Shown here in pieces: positions 23,765 to 35,010 of a stretch of DNA of 64,000 bases. Origin of the DNA: Cristatella mucedo (lineage: Eukaryota > Bryozoa > Phylactolaemata > Cristatellidae); the NCBI GenBank assembly GCA_009760855.2, contig WPIO01000036.1:3554501-3618500 (forward strand). Reading direction: 5' to 3'. The first letter of the stretch is position 1, and every line of letters begins with the position of its first letter. Made by a program: the position numbers and the translations under genes. The notes below the pieces were generated by a model, which did not search any database, had not been told where the DNA came from, and was given only the letters and a program-made list of their open reading frames with translations.

Positions 23765-23793
<29 letters not shown>
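23765..23793. repeat. (TA)n microsatellite
   Basis: About 28 bases of TA at the 5' side of the antisense SINE-1. Confidence 0.9.
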
Positions 23794-23795
<2 letters not shown>

Positions 23796-23799
23796 TCTA

Positions 23800-24645
23800 T
23801 TTATATTCTTAATGCTAGATCCAGATGAGCCTGCAGTCTTGACACGATATCAATCTGGAGGGACAATAGTTTGTACAGGGAAGCCAGAGCACGTGGGACC
23901 TCGGAGATGCAATGAGACAACCACTGCCTCTTTGTCTGCATGGTTGTGTGAAAGTATGTTGTCTGTTTAGCTCTTCCCTCTTATGAGCTTTTGTCTCCTC
24001 ACATGAATCTGGCGAGGACTGTTGGTGGTGAGATGACGATGGCAATGACAGCGATGGTGGGCAGCTGGCTGGGTGTTGGCTATTTGCTGATCGCTACCAC
24101 GATTGTATGCATGATTATCTTGACTCACGAGAATGATAAACAAGTTGATGACGATGGTGATGATGTAGATTCTGCTATGACCTTTACTGGTAACGGAATT
24201 GTTTCTTGGAGTTTATCACTTACGTCCTCATTAAACAATCTCACTTATTTACATTTACTTGGCTCAAGCAGTTTGATAAGGACGGGCTCGTGGCTGCAAA
24301 TGTTTACCTTCGCTTACCAGTCTGGTCAGCGCCGACTGGGATAAGCTGTATTACCAGGCGCCACCCGCTTTGTGATGCTGCAATCGCCTCCTGTGTGTGC
24401 CCAGCCCTTTGAAGCCAGCTTTGCCTCCACTCAATTGGCCAGTCAAGGCGATTGTCAACCTCCGCGGGTTCCCTCCATTAAGCTTAATCTCGGTGACAGT
24501 CGCACTAGATTGTACTAGGCAGTCGTACAACTCTACTATACTCTATACTAGATGCTATACACTATACTCCACTATACCCCTACTCTAGATGGCAGGGATT
24601 TGTAGCCTGTAGTCCCTGCTACCGTGCTGGTTTAGCCAGTGTTAA
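23800..24645. other. Intron segment, nothing recognised
   Basis: A low-complexity CTATACT stretch occurs at 24535-24585. The 117-residue plus frame at 23991-24344 has no family resemblance. Confidence 0.45.
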
Positions 24646-24649
24646 ATGT

Positions 24650-24775
24650 GCTACCTCAACCAAGATCAAGCTTAACGTATTTGGTGACCGAGGCCGTGGG
24701 TTTGAGCCCCGTGGCATATTGAAGCACCTGAATGGAGATAAAGTTCTCGTGGAGCGCTATGCAAATTAATTAGAT
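24650..24775 (+). mobile_element. SINE-1, diverged
   Basis: Box B-like GTGGGTTTGAGCCCC and tail (GAATGGAGATAAAGTTCTCG, GAGCGCTATGCAAATTAATT) are clear; the head is eroded. Confidence 0.75.
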
Positions 24776-25119
24776 ATGTTTTTATAGGATGTTCTGGTTT
24801 TGCTGCTAGAGCACATCGAATAACAGAGAGCACTTGCAGTGGTGTGTGGTGCAGATCATTGCAGTGGAGCTGCATACTAGCTTGCGATTATTTTGTTTCT
24901 AACTCCTTGCTGCAACAGCTTGCCCGTCCGAACAATGCCAGCCGTGATGCCATCCAGATGACAAAGCTGTTAAAAGGGTGTTCTAGAATCGATGTCACCT
25001 AGTTAGGCACCGAACCTTTGCCTGAGGCTAGCAACTCATTTGCATGTCGTGACTAAGAGGAATGTTTTGCAAACCAGGAGAGTCTTGGCTGGAGTTCGAT
25101 CTGAGAAGGAGAACTCTTT

Positions 25120-25900
25120 AACTAGGTTGTTAATAATAATAATAACACACTTGATAAAGTGCTCTCAGAGAACTCAATCTCTTTCTAGGCGCTTTACATT
25201 TGCTGCAAAGGAAACACGATCGAATGAAGGAATGGTATCATGCTTGATAAACAACATCAATAACATGGTTAGGGTGACATGCATAAGGTCAGCATGCAAG
25301 TGTGGTTAGTGGCAGCATGCAACAGTGTCAGCACCCATAAGCACATGAAGGACGAATTACAGGGACCCACTAAATGCTGTCCTAAATAGGGGCGTTTTTA
25401 ATTTCTTTTTAAATGTGGTCAAGTCAGGGGATGTCGTGATACAAGTCGGGGGGGGGAGTTTCAGACTTTGTGAGCATGCGAACTAATCGCACGGTCTCCA
25501 AAGGATTTGAGATTTGTACGATTTCTAGGTAAAACGTTCGATTCCGAAAGCGGGTGGTGCGATGCTTAGCCTGGTGGGGCAGTAGATCTGATACATAGGC
25601 TGGAGCCAAAAACGAAGGGACCTAAAAGTGAGCGACAAAACTTGAAGCTGGTGTGTTGGTTGGCTGGTAGCCAGTGCAGGTCGGCAAGAAGTGGTGTGAT
25701 GTGGCAACTGCGACGCTCACGACAGACAAGCCTAGCTGCAGAGTTTTGCACCAGCTGTAAGCACCCGATTGAATATGCCGGTTGGCCAGCAAGCAGTGAG
25801 TTACAGAAGTCGAGACGGGGTGTCATAAATGCAAGGACCAACTTAGATGTGGTATCCCTATCTAAACAAGCCCGAGTGTTTGCCTGTGATCCTTAACGAA
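25120..25900 (-). mobile_element. LINE-A1 fragment, C-terminus and tail
   Basis: The antisense tail starts with TAATAATAATAATAACACAC followed by the hairpin, then the 3'UTR and C-terminal coding part (TPRLDFCNSLLAGQPAYSI, HITPLLADLHWLPA). It lies in the SLC45 intron about 230 bases before the last coding exon, opposite to the gene. Confidence 0.88.
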
Positions 25901-26128
25901 TGCTGAATTTTGCAGGAGTGAGTGCGCTTTGCTGACCTTCACGGATCGGCTATGACTAAAGTAATCCTGCTGTTCATTCTGACACCCTTGCTCTTGGTGT
26001 CATACTAGCTTGTGTGCTACCTATTCACCTGCGATTACTGTGTCATGAGTCCTTGTTGCGCATTGGAGTACCCCGATGTGCTGCTGCTGCTGCCTGTGAG
26101 ACTTGATGCAATGTCTTGCATTTCTTAG

Positions 26129-26392
26129 GTGTACTTCCTGGACGTGCCAATCGCTGGGCGGATGTCGCGTGGCATCGGCACCGACATGGCCACGTTGGAC
26201 ACGGCCTACTTCTCGTCACAAGTCCTGCTACTGTCCTTCATGGGCTATCTGGTTCACATTTGCCACTCGGCGGTAATGTACATGGTGACGGCCACTGTAA
26301 TGAGTGCGTTGGCCTGCTTTTTTATATCTCGACTAGTCTATTCAAAGCAGCAGATGCTGTCACTGATGGAAAAGACGTCTGTGACGAAGTGA
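26129..26392 (+). CDS. SLC45-family transporter, last coding exon
   Basis: The exon begins with GTG (Val) straight after the AG acceptor and codes for 87 residues ending at TGA 26390-26392. It supplies the last two membrane segments: MSRGIGTDMATLDTAYFSSQ precedes a helix (LLLSFMGYLVHI), and AVMYMVTATVMSALACFF is the last helix, followed by a short polar tail. The pattern D-x-A-x-L-D-(S/T)-A and FMG-x-(I/L)-V matches the end of SLC45A3. With the first exon the protein has 605 residues, somewhat longer than the 553 of human SLC45A3; the extra length lies in the N-tail and in the loop at 280-345, while the linker before this exon is shorter than in the human protein. The protein would sit in a cellular membrane. 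No further coding exon is needed, although an alternative one in the intron cannot be excluded. Confidence 0.85.
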   Translation: MYFLDVPIAGRMSRGIGTDMATLDTAYFSSQVLLLSFMGYLVHICHSAVMYMVTATVMSALACFFISRLVYSKQQMLSLMEKTSVTK

Positions 26393-27635
26393 ATGCCGCT
26401 GCACCCTGCTGCTTCACCACTGGACAGACTCGGGCTGCATATCCTGTGGGTCAAAACGTAGAACCCAGCAGCTCTGTGGTGCCAGCGTGTATGCACCAGG
26501 CTCTTTGCAGCTATGAGGTGCCCATCGTAGCTAGGGAGCTAAGGGTGCACACTTGGCCACGTACGAGAGCAACATTCCGAAAGATGGCCATGAGATGGAG
26601 GATCTGCCCTTACCATGACATGCCAGTTCAGGGCTCTAAGAGTAGGAGTCACTTCCAGGGGGTGGGTGGGATTGCGGGTTCCGATTCGTTCCACATTCAT
26701 GGTGCTCACCAGTTGCTGCACCATGATGTACTTTTACTTTTTGCCACTTGTTAAACACCGGGCAGTACGACTGCTCGACGAATGTATCAAAATGCATCTC
26801 CTGCTTGGCTGCATAGTCAACTACATGCATTCTGTGCATACCAGCGCACATGACGTAGTTCATGGCTGTTGTGCAGCCGACTTGGAGCTGTGCGTTTTTG
26901 TACATTTTCTGTACACATCGCACCATGACATCGGTGAATGCTGAATGCCAAATCGGCTGAGGAAAACCAATTGAGCAAACGATCATTAATAGCTCCGTCA
27001 TAGTTGTTGCTGCTTTTACATCGCAAATGCATGTGGCCAGTCTAAGCGCAGCTTGGGGGTTATCACCGATCTCAGAGCATTTTTCACGATGCTGAAACGT
27101 TGTTAAATATCCATGTCAAAGCAACAGTACTTCACTCCAAGACTCTCAAATATACAGATATATATGAACTATTATATACTATTAAATACTATTTGTGAAT
27201 TTGGGAATTATACGAAGTACGTATGCGCATGCAACTGCAATCTCATAACTTAGTTTAGTAGCCTGCTGGTTGTGTGCAGTACCACAATGATTCTTCGTGT
27301 ATGCAACTGATTTCTGCTGACTTCTGTGGATGAACGAAGATAGACTCTCTGGGCCATGCCGTAGTTCCTCGTTTGCTTCTGCGAAGCAATCAAAAAGTCG
27401 GCATGTGGTGAGAAAATCAAAAATCGTGTGACCAACCCCACCTCAAAAAAGCTAGCTAAAGCTCATTTGAGAAGAGCCATGATACATCGGGGTTAGGAAT
27501 GCGGTGCCACTCCTCTCAATCTCAGTCTTCTGGCCTCAATCCCATGAGGTACTTTCGGTCGATCGCATGTTGCACGATCGATACTGACAAGGTTAAAACA
27601 AGTGTAATAAAAAGCTGATTGTCTTAAAAGCCGAT
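26393..27635 (+). other. Probable 3' UTR of the SLC45 gene
   Basis: Sequence after the stop codon, without a recognisable repeat. The first AATAAA is at 27606-27611. The extent is inferred only from that signal. Confidence 0.35.
27606..27611 (+). terminator. Candidate polyadenylation signal AATAAA
   Basis: The first canonical hexamer downstream of the SLC45 stop, 1.2 kb away. A second AATAAA is at 28267-28272. Confidence 0.3.
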
Positions 27636-28940
27636 AGCTGCCTCTGAGCAAATTAGAACATGAACATCGGTTGCTTGGCTGCTGGCGGCTCTTACCAGCA
27701 GCCCTAGTGCCTGTGCTTAGTTTGCCGATCGGCAGAGCAAAATCACATCCTGTCTGGCGCATGCCAAGCAAATATTCACATGTGCACTTCTTAAGTGATG
27801 GGGCCACTACTCAAGTAACGACTGCTAGCTCGATGGCACCGTGAGTGGGCATAGACAGGATTAAGCCTGGTGGGCGGCCGCTAGACTCACCCCTTCAAGC
27901 TGGCTCCAAAAGGGGGCCACGGCCTGCTGGCTCCCTTCCCCGTGTCCTGCTGTTTGCCACTCATGAAATGTCTAAGCCGAGGTGGTCGCAAAATAACAGC
28001 ATCTGCTGATATAACGTCATGGCAGTCTACCGAAAGAAAAGAAACGCAGTGCACCGGCCTGTGGCCTGGTGGCATAGGGTACCAATCTTCTTGCTTCTAG
28101 TATCGCGGACCAGCACGGATCGGCCGCTGATGGTACTCGTCGCATAGTTGAATCATGGACGGCCAAGAGTCCTAGAACCGACAGCGGGATTCGTGCTCGC
28201 TGACACCAGAGAGTTCTACATCCACGCTGCTGCTAGGCAGTTTATCATTGGGTGGCCCAGTTTATGAATAAATAGAGGCAGCGACGATAAGCTCTCGAGG
28301 AGGGAGAGCTAAAAGCCACATCCGCCCAACGACGCCAGGCTGGCCAACCACTGTTTGATTTAAATCACTCTAGTGTTCGCAGCTCAGTAAAATCCCGGGC
28401 ATAGTAAGTGTCTAGTTGAAATGATCGCGATTCTATTGCAGCACGAAGACAAGTACTCCGGACCCAGTAGGGCCCAATTCTCCGGGAGGGGGATGGTGGT
28501 TGGAAAGCGACCGTGAAATCGATCGGCAAGGGCCACTCAGCCCTCGGATAATGACAGCAGACTAAACGAGCCTGCTTAAGCTCTTTATTCTGCTATAAAA
28601 TGATTTACCTATTGCAGTACGAAGACACGCTAATACTTTTGCAATTCTCCTATAAGGCTAGCAGTGCACTAAAATTCGATAATCAGCTGAAATTCAAAAA
28701 ATGCTTGAATTGCTAAAATGATATGCCCATCACATGTATATGTGTGCGTGAGTGCGTGTGTGGAAATATACCTGCATGTACAATGTTTATGCATGTGTAT
28801 TTACATACAAGGATGTATACACCTAAAATACCGACCTAGATAAATGCATATAATGAACCTATGTAATTTTGAAAGGTATGTGATGTACGTGAGTATGTCA
28901 CGTAAACAAAAGTGGCCGCTAAGTCGTCCGCCGGCACCGA
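27636..28940. other. Spacer without recognisable feature
   Basis: AT-leaning, with a GTGTGCGTG-rich patch at about 28738-28765. No gene or shared repeat seen. Confidence 0.4.
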
Positions 28941-28949
28941 CCAGCGAAA

Positions 28950-29045
28950 TCTGCACGATCATGCTTCCTTTACAGCATACGTAAAGTGCATAGAAAGAAA
29001 TTAAGTTCTCTGAGGGCGCTATTCAAGTATACTATTACTATTAAA
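28950..29045 (+). mobile_element. LINE-A 3' tail
   Basis: TTCCTTTACAGCATACGTAA, then the hairpin (GTGCATAGAAAGAAATTAAG, TTCTCTGAGGGCGC), ending in ACTATTACTATTAAATT. Extremely 5'-truncated insertion. Confidence 0.75.
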
Positions 29046-29134
29046 TTAAATAAAAATGCATTTAAAAAAATACACTCATATTTGAATTTAAATTTAAACT
29101 TATGAAGTACTCCCTATTTCTGGTGAACTTCTAA

Positions 29135-29990
29135 CAATAATAATAATGGTGTGCTTGTAGCTTGTACAGAACCCTCGAAAAAATAAAATCTCTTTTTAGG
29201 AACTTTACATACGTATACTATAAAAGAAGCACGTTAAAATGGTTATTGGTAGCAGTAAGAGTGTCAGCACGCATAAGCACACCATGGTCAACTCACCCGA
29301 ACCCAGCAAATACTGTGAGGAAACGTTGAGCTTTTAGCTTCATTATAAACGTCGTTAAGTCAGAGGATGTCGCGATATCAGTCATGATTAGGCTCCAGGC
29401 TTTGGATGCATACTAACTAAAGGCCCCGTCTCCAAAGGATTTGTGGTTGGTTTGAGGTTCAGCCAAGCGACCTGGAGTCAGATAAGTGAGTAGTTCGATG
29501 CCCGGCCTGATCAGGTATTGGTTGGGATAGGTAGGCTGGAGCAAGAGATTGAAGAGACTGAATAGAAAGTGGCAAAGCCTTGAAGTTGATGCACTGCTTG
29601 GAGGCGGGTAAGTGCATGTGAGCAATAAATGGTCTAAGGTGGCAACTGCGAGGCTTATGACAGACAAGCCTAACTGCTGAGTTTTGCATCAACTGTACGC
29701 GCCTTATCATATAGGCGAAAGACCTACAAGTAGACATGCAAGAGTTACAGAAGACCTGGTAGGATGTCGCAATGTATGGACCAACTTGGACGCGGTATCT
29801 CTGTCAAAGCTAGCCCGAATATTTTTGGAATGTTCCGAAACTCAAAGTAGACAGACAGACTTGACTGAAAAGCTGATGTGGTCGTCTTGTAAAAGGTCAC
29901 TTTGGAACAGGACATCCAGGTTTTGTGCAGATGCTAAATGAGATATTCTGGCTGAGAGGGTGATTTTTTCCATTTTATGAGTTAGTTGGT
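29135..29990 (-). mobile_element. LINE-A fragment, old
   Basis: The antisense tail is recognisable but eroded (AATAATAATAATGG, CTCTTTTTAGGAACTTTACA). The coding remnants read KSFGDGAFS and RRVQLMQNSAVRLVCHKPRS. Confidence 0.75.
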
Positions 29991-30039
29991 TACTCTTAGC
30001 TAGTAAGCGCCGCCCTGGTTTTTCTCCCAGCGGTCAAGG

Positions 30040-30165
30040 AGCTCGAGTTCAATGATCGAGGTCAATGTGCTTGCCTTTGTAACAAAGATATTGGGCTAGA
30101 ACCCTGCGGCATAAGTGAATTGCCTGGATAGAGATTTACTTCTCTTAGCGAGATGCACAAACGAA
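30040..30165 (+). mobile_element. SINE-1, diverged
   Basis: Box B-like GGGCTAGAACCC and tail (GGATAGAGATTTACTTCTCT) followed by an ATATAT tract. Confidence 0.65.
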
Positions 30166-30166
30166 T

Positions 30167-30197
<31 letters not shown>

Positions 30198-30232
30198 TTA
30201 TTTATTTATATGCGTGCGTGCGTGCGTGTGTG
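30166..30232 (+). repeat. (TA)n, (TTTA)n, (GCGT)n microsatellite
   Basis: Three short simple repeats in a row directly after a SINE-1 tail. Confidence 0.9.
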
Positions 30233-30359
30233 GCTAGTCTAATGTCCATGGTAAACTAAAGGTTATCTGGTCGACGGCAAACTGTGTGCTTAGTCAGAGG
30301 AGCGAACACATCTAGAATATCGCTTAGTGTCATGTTGTAAAATTGCACCAGCTCGAGCC

Positions 30360-30480
30360 GATCAGAATGGCGATTTAGGTGCAGGATTGTTCGCAGAGGA
30401 CATTCTCGTACGAACGGCATCAATGTCAAGGATCTTAAAAGTGTTCACGATTTGCAGACGAGTCTGGATACCGAGCTGGC
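30360..30480 (-). mobile_element. LINE-A fragment between endonuclease and reverse transcriptase
   Basis: The minus-strand frame reads FKILDIDAVRTRMSSANNPAP, matching LKTLDIDAVRARIS in the 5491-8370 copy. Short piece. Confidence 0.6.
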
Positions 30481-30565
30481 ACAAACCGCAGGCTAAATTC
30501 AATCCGCATGTGGTCATATATACATTATTTGGTATTAAAAGGAGACGATAGAAAAAACTACTACC

Positions 30566-30615
30566 TGATTTAACAGCCTCTTTTGAATAGCGACAGAAGA
30601 GCCTTGACGGCTGGT
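30566..30615 (-). mobile_element. SINE-2 tail
   Basis: The antisense end TGATTTAACAGCCTCTTTTG, then TAGCGACAGAAGAGCC. The tRNA-like part is absent. Confidence 0.65.
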
Positions 30616-31824
30616 TTAGATACAGAGGACCTTGAAAACCATTGCCCAGTTTCCCTTCTTCCTTTTTTGTCAAAGATTCTTGAAAACCTGTCGCTAAGCA
30701 GCTGGTTGCACAAATTGAAAAGTATGAAATTTCAGAAATACTTCATTCGGGGTTCAAGAGGCAGCACTTCACTGAAACTGCTCTTCTCCGTGTTAACAAT
30801 GACATTCATGCAACAATGAGGGGAATGTCACTACCCTAGCTCTGCTAGATCTATCAGCTGCTTTCGATACCATTGATTACGACGTTCTACTTGAATGATT
30901 GAGAACAACGATTGGTCAGGCAGACGAGGCACTTGCGTGGTTTAAATCGCACTTCTCTGATCGCGTTAAATCCGCGTCCTGTGGGGGTCAGGTCTCACCC
31001 ATGAGACCGATCTCCTGTGGAATCCCTCAAGGGTCGGTCTCGGTCCCTTGCTGTTATCCATTTATACTCAACCTCTGGGAAAAGAGATTAAGACCCATGA
31101 AATAGGATGTTACTTTTATGCTGATGATATTCAGCTGAATTTGTCATTAAAACTGTTGGAATCTGCTGCAGCAACTGATAAAATGAATGCTTGTTTTGCC
31201 GACATTCAATCCTCGATGTCGGAAAATTTCTTGAAACTAAATGACGATAAAACTTAACTGCTGCTCGTAGGACACCCTAAGCGTGTAACTGGATTAAAAG
31301 ACTATGCTCTTCTAATAGATAATGCTGCCGTGCGACCATCACCGAGTGCTCGAAATTTAGGTGTCATTTTCGACAGCTGCCTAAATTTTTAAAAGCTTCA
31401 TTCAGATGACTGCTAGCCATCACGTCCGATCACTTTTTAAGATAAAAAGCTGTCTTCCACGGTGGCTTGCAAAAATTGTAACCAGATCCATAGTTTTGTC
31501 TCGGCATGATAATTGTAATTCCCTTTTGGCTGAGCGACCAAAGAAACATCTAGGCCACTGCAAATGGCTACGAATATAGCTGCAAGGCTAGTTTTCAAGT
31601 CCTAGAGGTTTGACCACGTGTCTCCTTTGCTAAAAGAGCTAAGATGGCTGCTGGTTGATCAACGGATGCAGAGCAAAGTTCTTACGCTGACCCACAAGAC
31701 CCGCCACGGCTTGGCTCCTCCATACTTAGCTGAACTGCTGCACCAGTTTCAGCCTCCTCGTCCTCCTAGGTCCTGTATGGATAACAAATTAGCTATTCCA
31801 TTCCTCCGCTTAAAGACTGTTGGC

Positions 31825-31829
<5 letters not shown>

Positions 31830-31861
<32 letters not shown>
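31830..31861. repeat. (TA)n at the tail of a nested SINE-1
   Basis: About 32 bases of TA between LINE-B sequence and the tail end of the antisense SINE-1. Confidence 0.9.
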
Positions 31862-31865
<4 letters not shown>

Positions 31866-31996
31866 CATTTGTATAGCCCCCCAAGAGAACTTAATCTCTA
31901 TTCAGGCGCTTCACATATGTCTCGGGGCTCGAGCCCACGACCTCAGCCAGACCTTGGCCGGGGCGAGCGCCTTAACCGCTGGACCAATCCAGCTCG
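31862..31996 (-). mobile_element. SINE-1 inserted in LINE-B
   Basis: Complete antisense copy with the tail (TAATTCATTTGTATAG) at the left and the head (CCGCTGGACCAATCCAGCTC) at the right. The flanking LINE-B sequence joins at GGCGACA and TAAGCTTTAG, in agreement with the uninterrupted LINE-B at 21500-21530. Confidence 0.92.
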
Positions 31997-32308
31997 TAAG
32001 CTTTAGCTCTGCAGGTCCTACACTGTGGTATTCGCTTCCACAATTCTTATACAACGACAGCTACTCTCCTACTGCCGACTAAGGCTCATCTTTTCCGGCG
32101 CTCCTGAGCTGCTGCTTCCATGCTACTCACTACCTCAACTGCTCTACTGACTCTGCTATGCTTCCCACTTTCTGTTTGTTTCGTGAGATGAAGTCTGTCT
32201 GCTACCGAATGCGTACCGAAAGCCGCTAAGGCTGTGAGTGCGCTATACAAAACTCTTCTGCGTAACACCCACATAGTCTTCGTGGCTTTGTGGAGTTTTG
32301 GACGGAGA

Positions 32309-32437
32309 CGGCTATCACCAACGCTTGCAGTGGCAATTAAGGATTTCCCACCGTAGGATTCGAACCCACGACCTCGGGACCGAGGTCGTGAAAAGCAACC
32401 GCCTTGCCTAGTGTGCCAGTCCGGGCTCACCCATGGC
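32309..32437 (-). mobile_element. SINE-2 joined to a LINE-B end
   Basis: The antisense tRNA-like head has a perfect box B (GGTTCGAATCC on the minus strand) and the inverted pair CACGACCTCGG / CCGAGGTCGTG. The SINE tail is missing; the body joins LINE-B directly. Confidence 0.8.
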
Positions 32438-32439
32438 GT

Positions 32440-33205
32440 ACTATCATGAGAAAATATTCAATCGCGTGTGTGACCTTTACGTGAACGAGGTCATGCACAC
32501 GAGCCACAAGAGAAAAAGAGTCAGTGCAGGAAAATCGACACTGTAAGGAGTCAGTTGAGTCGTCAGAATAAATGTTAAGATAACCTGCGATGACAAGGAA
32601 ACTGTGAAATAAGGGAAGACACGACACCTATGAAGCGATAGGTAACTGCAACCATTAGACACTTGCTGTTGGACAGACTCGGAAGATTCGAGAGAATCAA
32701 GAGTTTCGAAAGAACTCTTTGAGAGGTTAGAGATTGGTGGTGGAACGTGCGCCATTCCATCAACTTTTGACTGATCCAGGCAAAGAAAAAGAATCCTGTT
32801 GGGCTAGCTTATGGTCAATTATGGTCAGTCTCAGTAGATTGAGCCAGGTCTCGGTCAAAGCAAATAGGTCAGGGGCGCCATCAAAAATTGTTTCGCGTAT
32901 AGTTAGGGGTCTATTGCACACTGAGCACACTTTCCACGGGCACACTTTAAGACTGGCCGCCGAGATTATAGTCGGCCTGATGACCAACAAATTAGTTGGA
33001 TTCCCGGCAGCGCTTGGGGGAGGGCGAACTGGATGGCTGGCATTAAATGCTGGAAATACTGAAAATGCGAGCCTTACCCGCTCGCTTGCTACGAGTAGGC
33101 GAGAGTTCGAGAGTACTTGCCTAAGCGCAGCAGCTGGTGCGACAAGGCACGCACGGATGAACAATGACGAAACGACAATCGGCACGCGCGATCGTTTTCA
33201 TTAGT
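32440..33205 (-). mobile_element. LINE-A endonuclease N-terminal region
   Basis: The antisense frames give DLFALTETWLN (the E-T-W motif of APE endonucleases), preceded by NLLVIRPTIISAASLK. Further on come SFLVIAGYLN (a decayed GDFN) and SLVARVHDLVHVK. This is the 5' part missing from the 5491-8370 copy; frames are broken. Confidence 0.75.
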
Positions 33206-33344
33206 AAGGTCACTTAGAGTCGGCGGAGCTGCAGTCGCAGCCCGCTCGAGCGTGGAAGTGGCAGCCTCGTTCGGGGCGGCCTGTCCGAGCTCGAGCACTC
33301 GAAAGTCTCTGGCGAAAGCGCCGGCCGCCGCGTTGCAGAGAGCT

Positions 33345-33442
33345 CGAGGAGCTCTCGTCGAGGAGCTCTCATCGAGGAGCTCTCATCGAGGAGCTCTCAT
33401 CGAGGAGCTCTCATCGAGGAGCTCTCATCGAGGAGCTCTCTG
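33345..33442 (+). repeat. 14-bp minisatellite, seven units
   Basis: Seven units of CGAGGAGCTCTCAT; the first has CGT and the last CTG at its end. Each unit holds GAGCTC, so each contains a small palindrome. Confidence 0.95.
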
Positions 33443-33507
33443 CAGCGGCGGCCGCCTCAAGCACGGCGCTCTCTCCTTCGTAGACGGAGGAGGTCGTGAT
33501 GGATATA

Positions 33508-33590
33508 ATAATAATAATAATAATGCACTTGATAAAGCGCCCTCAGAGAACTCAATCTCTTTCCAGGCGCTTTACATTTGCAAAACGACG
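33508..33590 (-). mobile_element. LINE-A1 3' tail
   Basis: ATAATAATAATAATAATAAT, then GCACTTGATAAAGCGCCC and the hairpin complement to CTTTACATTTGC. Tail-only insertion. Confidence 0.85.
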
Positions 33591-33869
33591 ACTGCATGGA
33601 TACGGCGATTACTGGATACGGCAGCGGCGGCTGCTTGCGTCCATGAGCAGAGCGATGGCGACGGTGAGACGCCGCTTAAGTAAACCTTGCCGACTGCGGA
33701 CGCGAAGGACGAGCTTGGAAGCATGTCGGATCTAGATGGTTGCTACCGCGGTAAGCAGCCGCTAACTTATCGCCGCCCATTCGAGATCGCTGTGCGGTGC
33801 TTGGATTTAAAACGCAGTATGCTCACGCAGCAAACTTGACGGTATCGTGTTCATTGCCAAAGCATAATA

Positions 33870-34125
33870 ACGATAATAGTAGTTATTATTATTAAAATTA
33901 TAATAATATTGTTATATAACGCCATCTGAGATATTAATCTCTTTCTAGGCACTTTACATATGCTTTAAAGGAACCATGATCATATATTATTTAGTGGTAG
34001 TATGCACAATGTCGATAAGCATGACATGATTATAGGTGCATGGGCATCGTCAGCATGCAAATGTTGTTAGTGGCAGCATGCACGGTGTCAGCACGCACAA
34101 GCACACAAAAGACGAATTACAAAGA
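33870..34125 (-). mobile_element. LINE-A 3'UTR and tail, diverged
   Basis: Antisense ATT repeats and hairpin (ATTAATCTCTTTCTAGGCAC), then the 3'UTR (GTCAGCATGCAAATG, GTGGCAGCATGCAC, CACAAGCACACAAAAGACG). Confidence 0.75.
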
Positions 34126-34599
34126 TCAAGCTGAACAGTTCAAACTGTAGCCAAAGTCAACAAATCCCAAAGTTCTTACTTCAAACTTTGCTTTAGTTAA
34201 CAAATCCCAAAGTGAAAGTGTGAATTATTCGCTTGTAATGCCTTATGCCTTTGCTTGTAGGACTTTCGCTTTCACTTTCGGGCGCCTCGCCCGGCTCTGA
34301 GGGATCCCTTTCGATGAAGACCCTCATTTAGAACCCTGGCGAGACTCGGTTGCACACAAATGCAGGACGTATCACCACACCGCAGCCAAGCTCTTTGGCT
34401 CCGCCGTAACTCAGTATTTGCATTTGTGGCAGGAAAGCCGTGGTCACTGCTGTAACACGCCAAAATATGGCCGCCGGCTCGGTCTGTAAATCCAAGAAGC
34501 TCGGTAGTGAAGCAGCAATAGGGATAGCGATAGCCACCGATAGCCACTGGCGGCCTTTCTGCTGCACAATATCGATTAGGCTGCTGAATCATGTGACCT

Positions 34600-35010
34600 T
34601 TACTCGTAGCGTGTACCCTTTGGTAATGGAGCAGCACTGGATCCTGGTCAATCGATGGACGCAGAGTAAAATCCTTACTCTCTGACGGCCAACCTTGGCC
34701 AGGCTACCTCACACTTAGATGAACCGAGCCAGTTTTAGCCTCCACGTGCCCTCACATCCTCTAACGGCAATAAAGTAGCTGCCCTTTTCTCTTTTTGATT
34801 ACCTACTGCTGGTGACAGAAGTTTTCGCACTGCACGTCCATGACTGATAAGCCAGTCCCACTATTCTTGCGCAACAGCGTTACCTGGTATTGGGCATGCC
34901 CACCCAAGCAGTCCTGTTCTGCTGCGTAGGCTAACTGCTTCATCGACTGTCCGCCTAACTCAGCTCTCCTCGCCAACCTTTGCTTGTTGTGTGAGACCAA
35001 GTCTGTTTGC
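34600..35010 (+). mobile_element. LINE-B fragment, degraded
   Basis: Coding remnant HWILVNRWTQSKILTL matches RWLLVDQRMQSKVLTL of LINE-B; later bases follow the LINE-B C-terminus only loosely (TTTGCTTGTTGTGTGAGACC). Confidence 0.55.

Larger units (their letters stand above)
30625..32308 (+). mobile_element. LINE-B copy, interrupted by SINE-1
   Basis: The reverse transcriptase can be followed through PVSLLPFLSKILE, LLDLSAAFDTIDYDVLLE (frame 3, about 30838-30895), GIPQGSV, YFYADDIQLNLSL, MSENFLKLNDDKT and the C-terminal KELRWLLVDQRMQSKVLTLT to FLRLKTVGD. At 31830-31996 a TA tract and an antisense SINE-1 interrupt it. The C-terminal part resumes (AAGCTTTAGCTCTGCAGGTC), followed by the 3'UTR up to TGGACGGAGA. 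Frame shifts and stops make it inactive. It resembles the LINE-A protein but has its own 3'UTR. Confidence 0.88.

Noticed and set aside
26116-26754. 212-codon plus frame overlapping the last SLC45 exon
   Set aside because: It is out of register with the exon that continues the transporter and shows no known motif.
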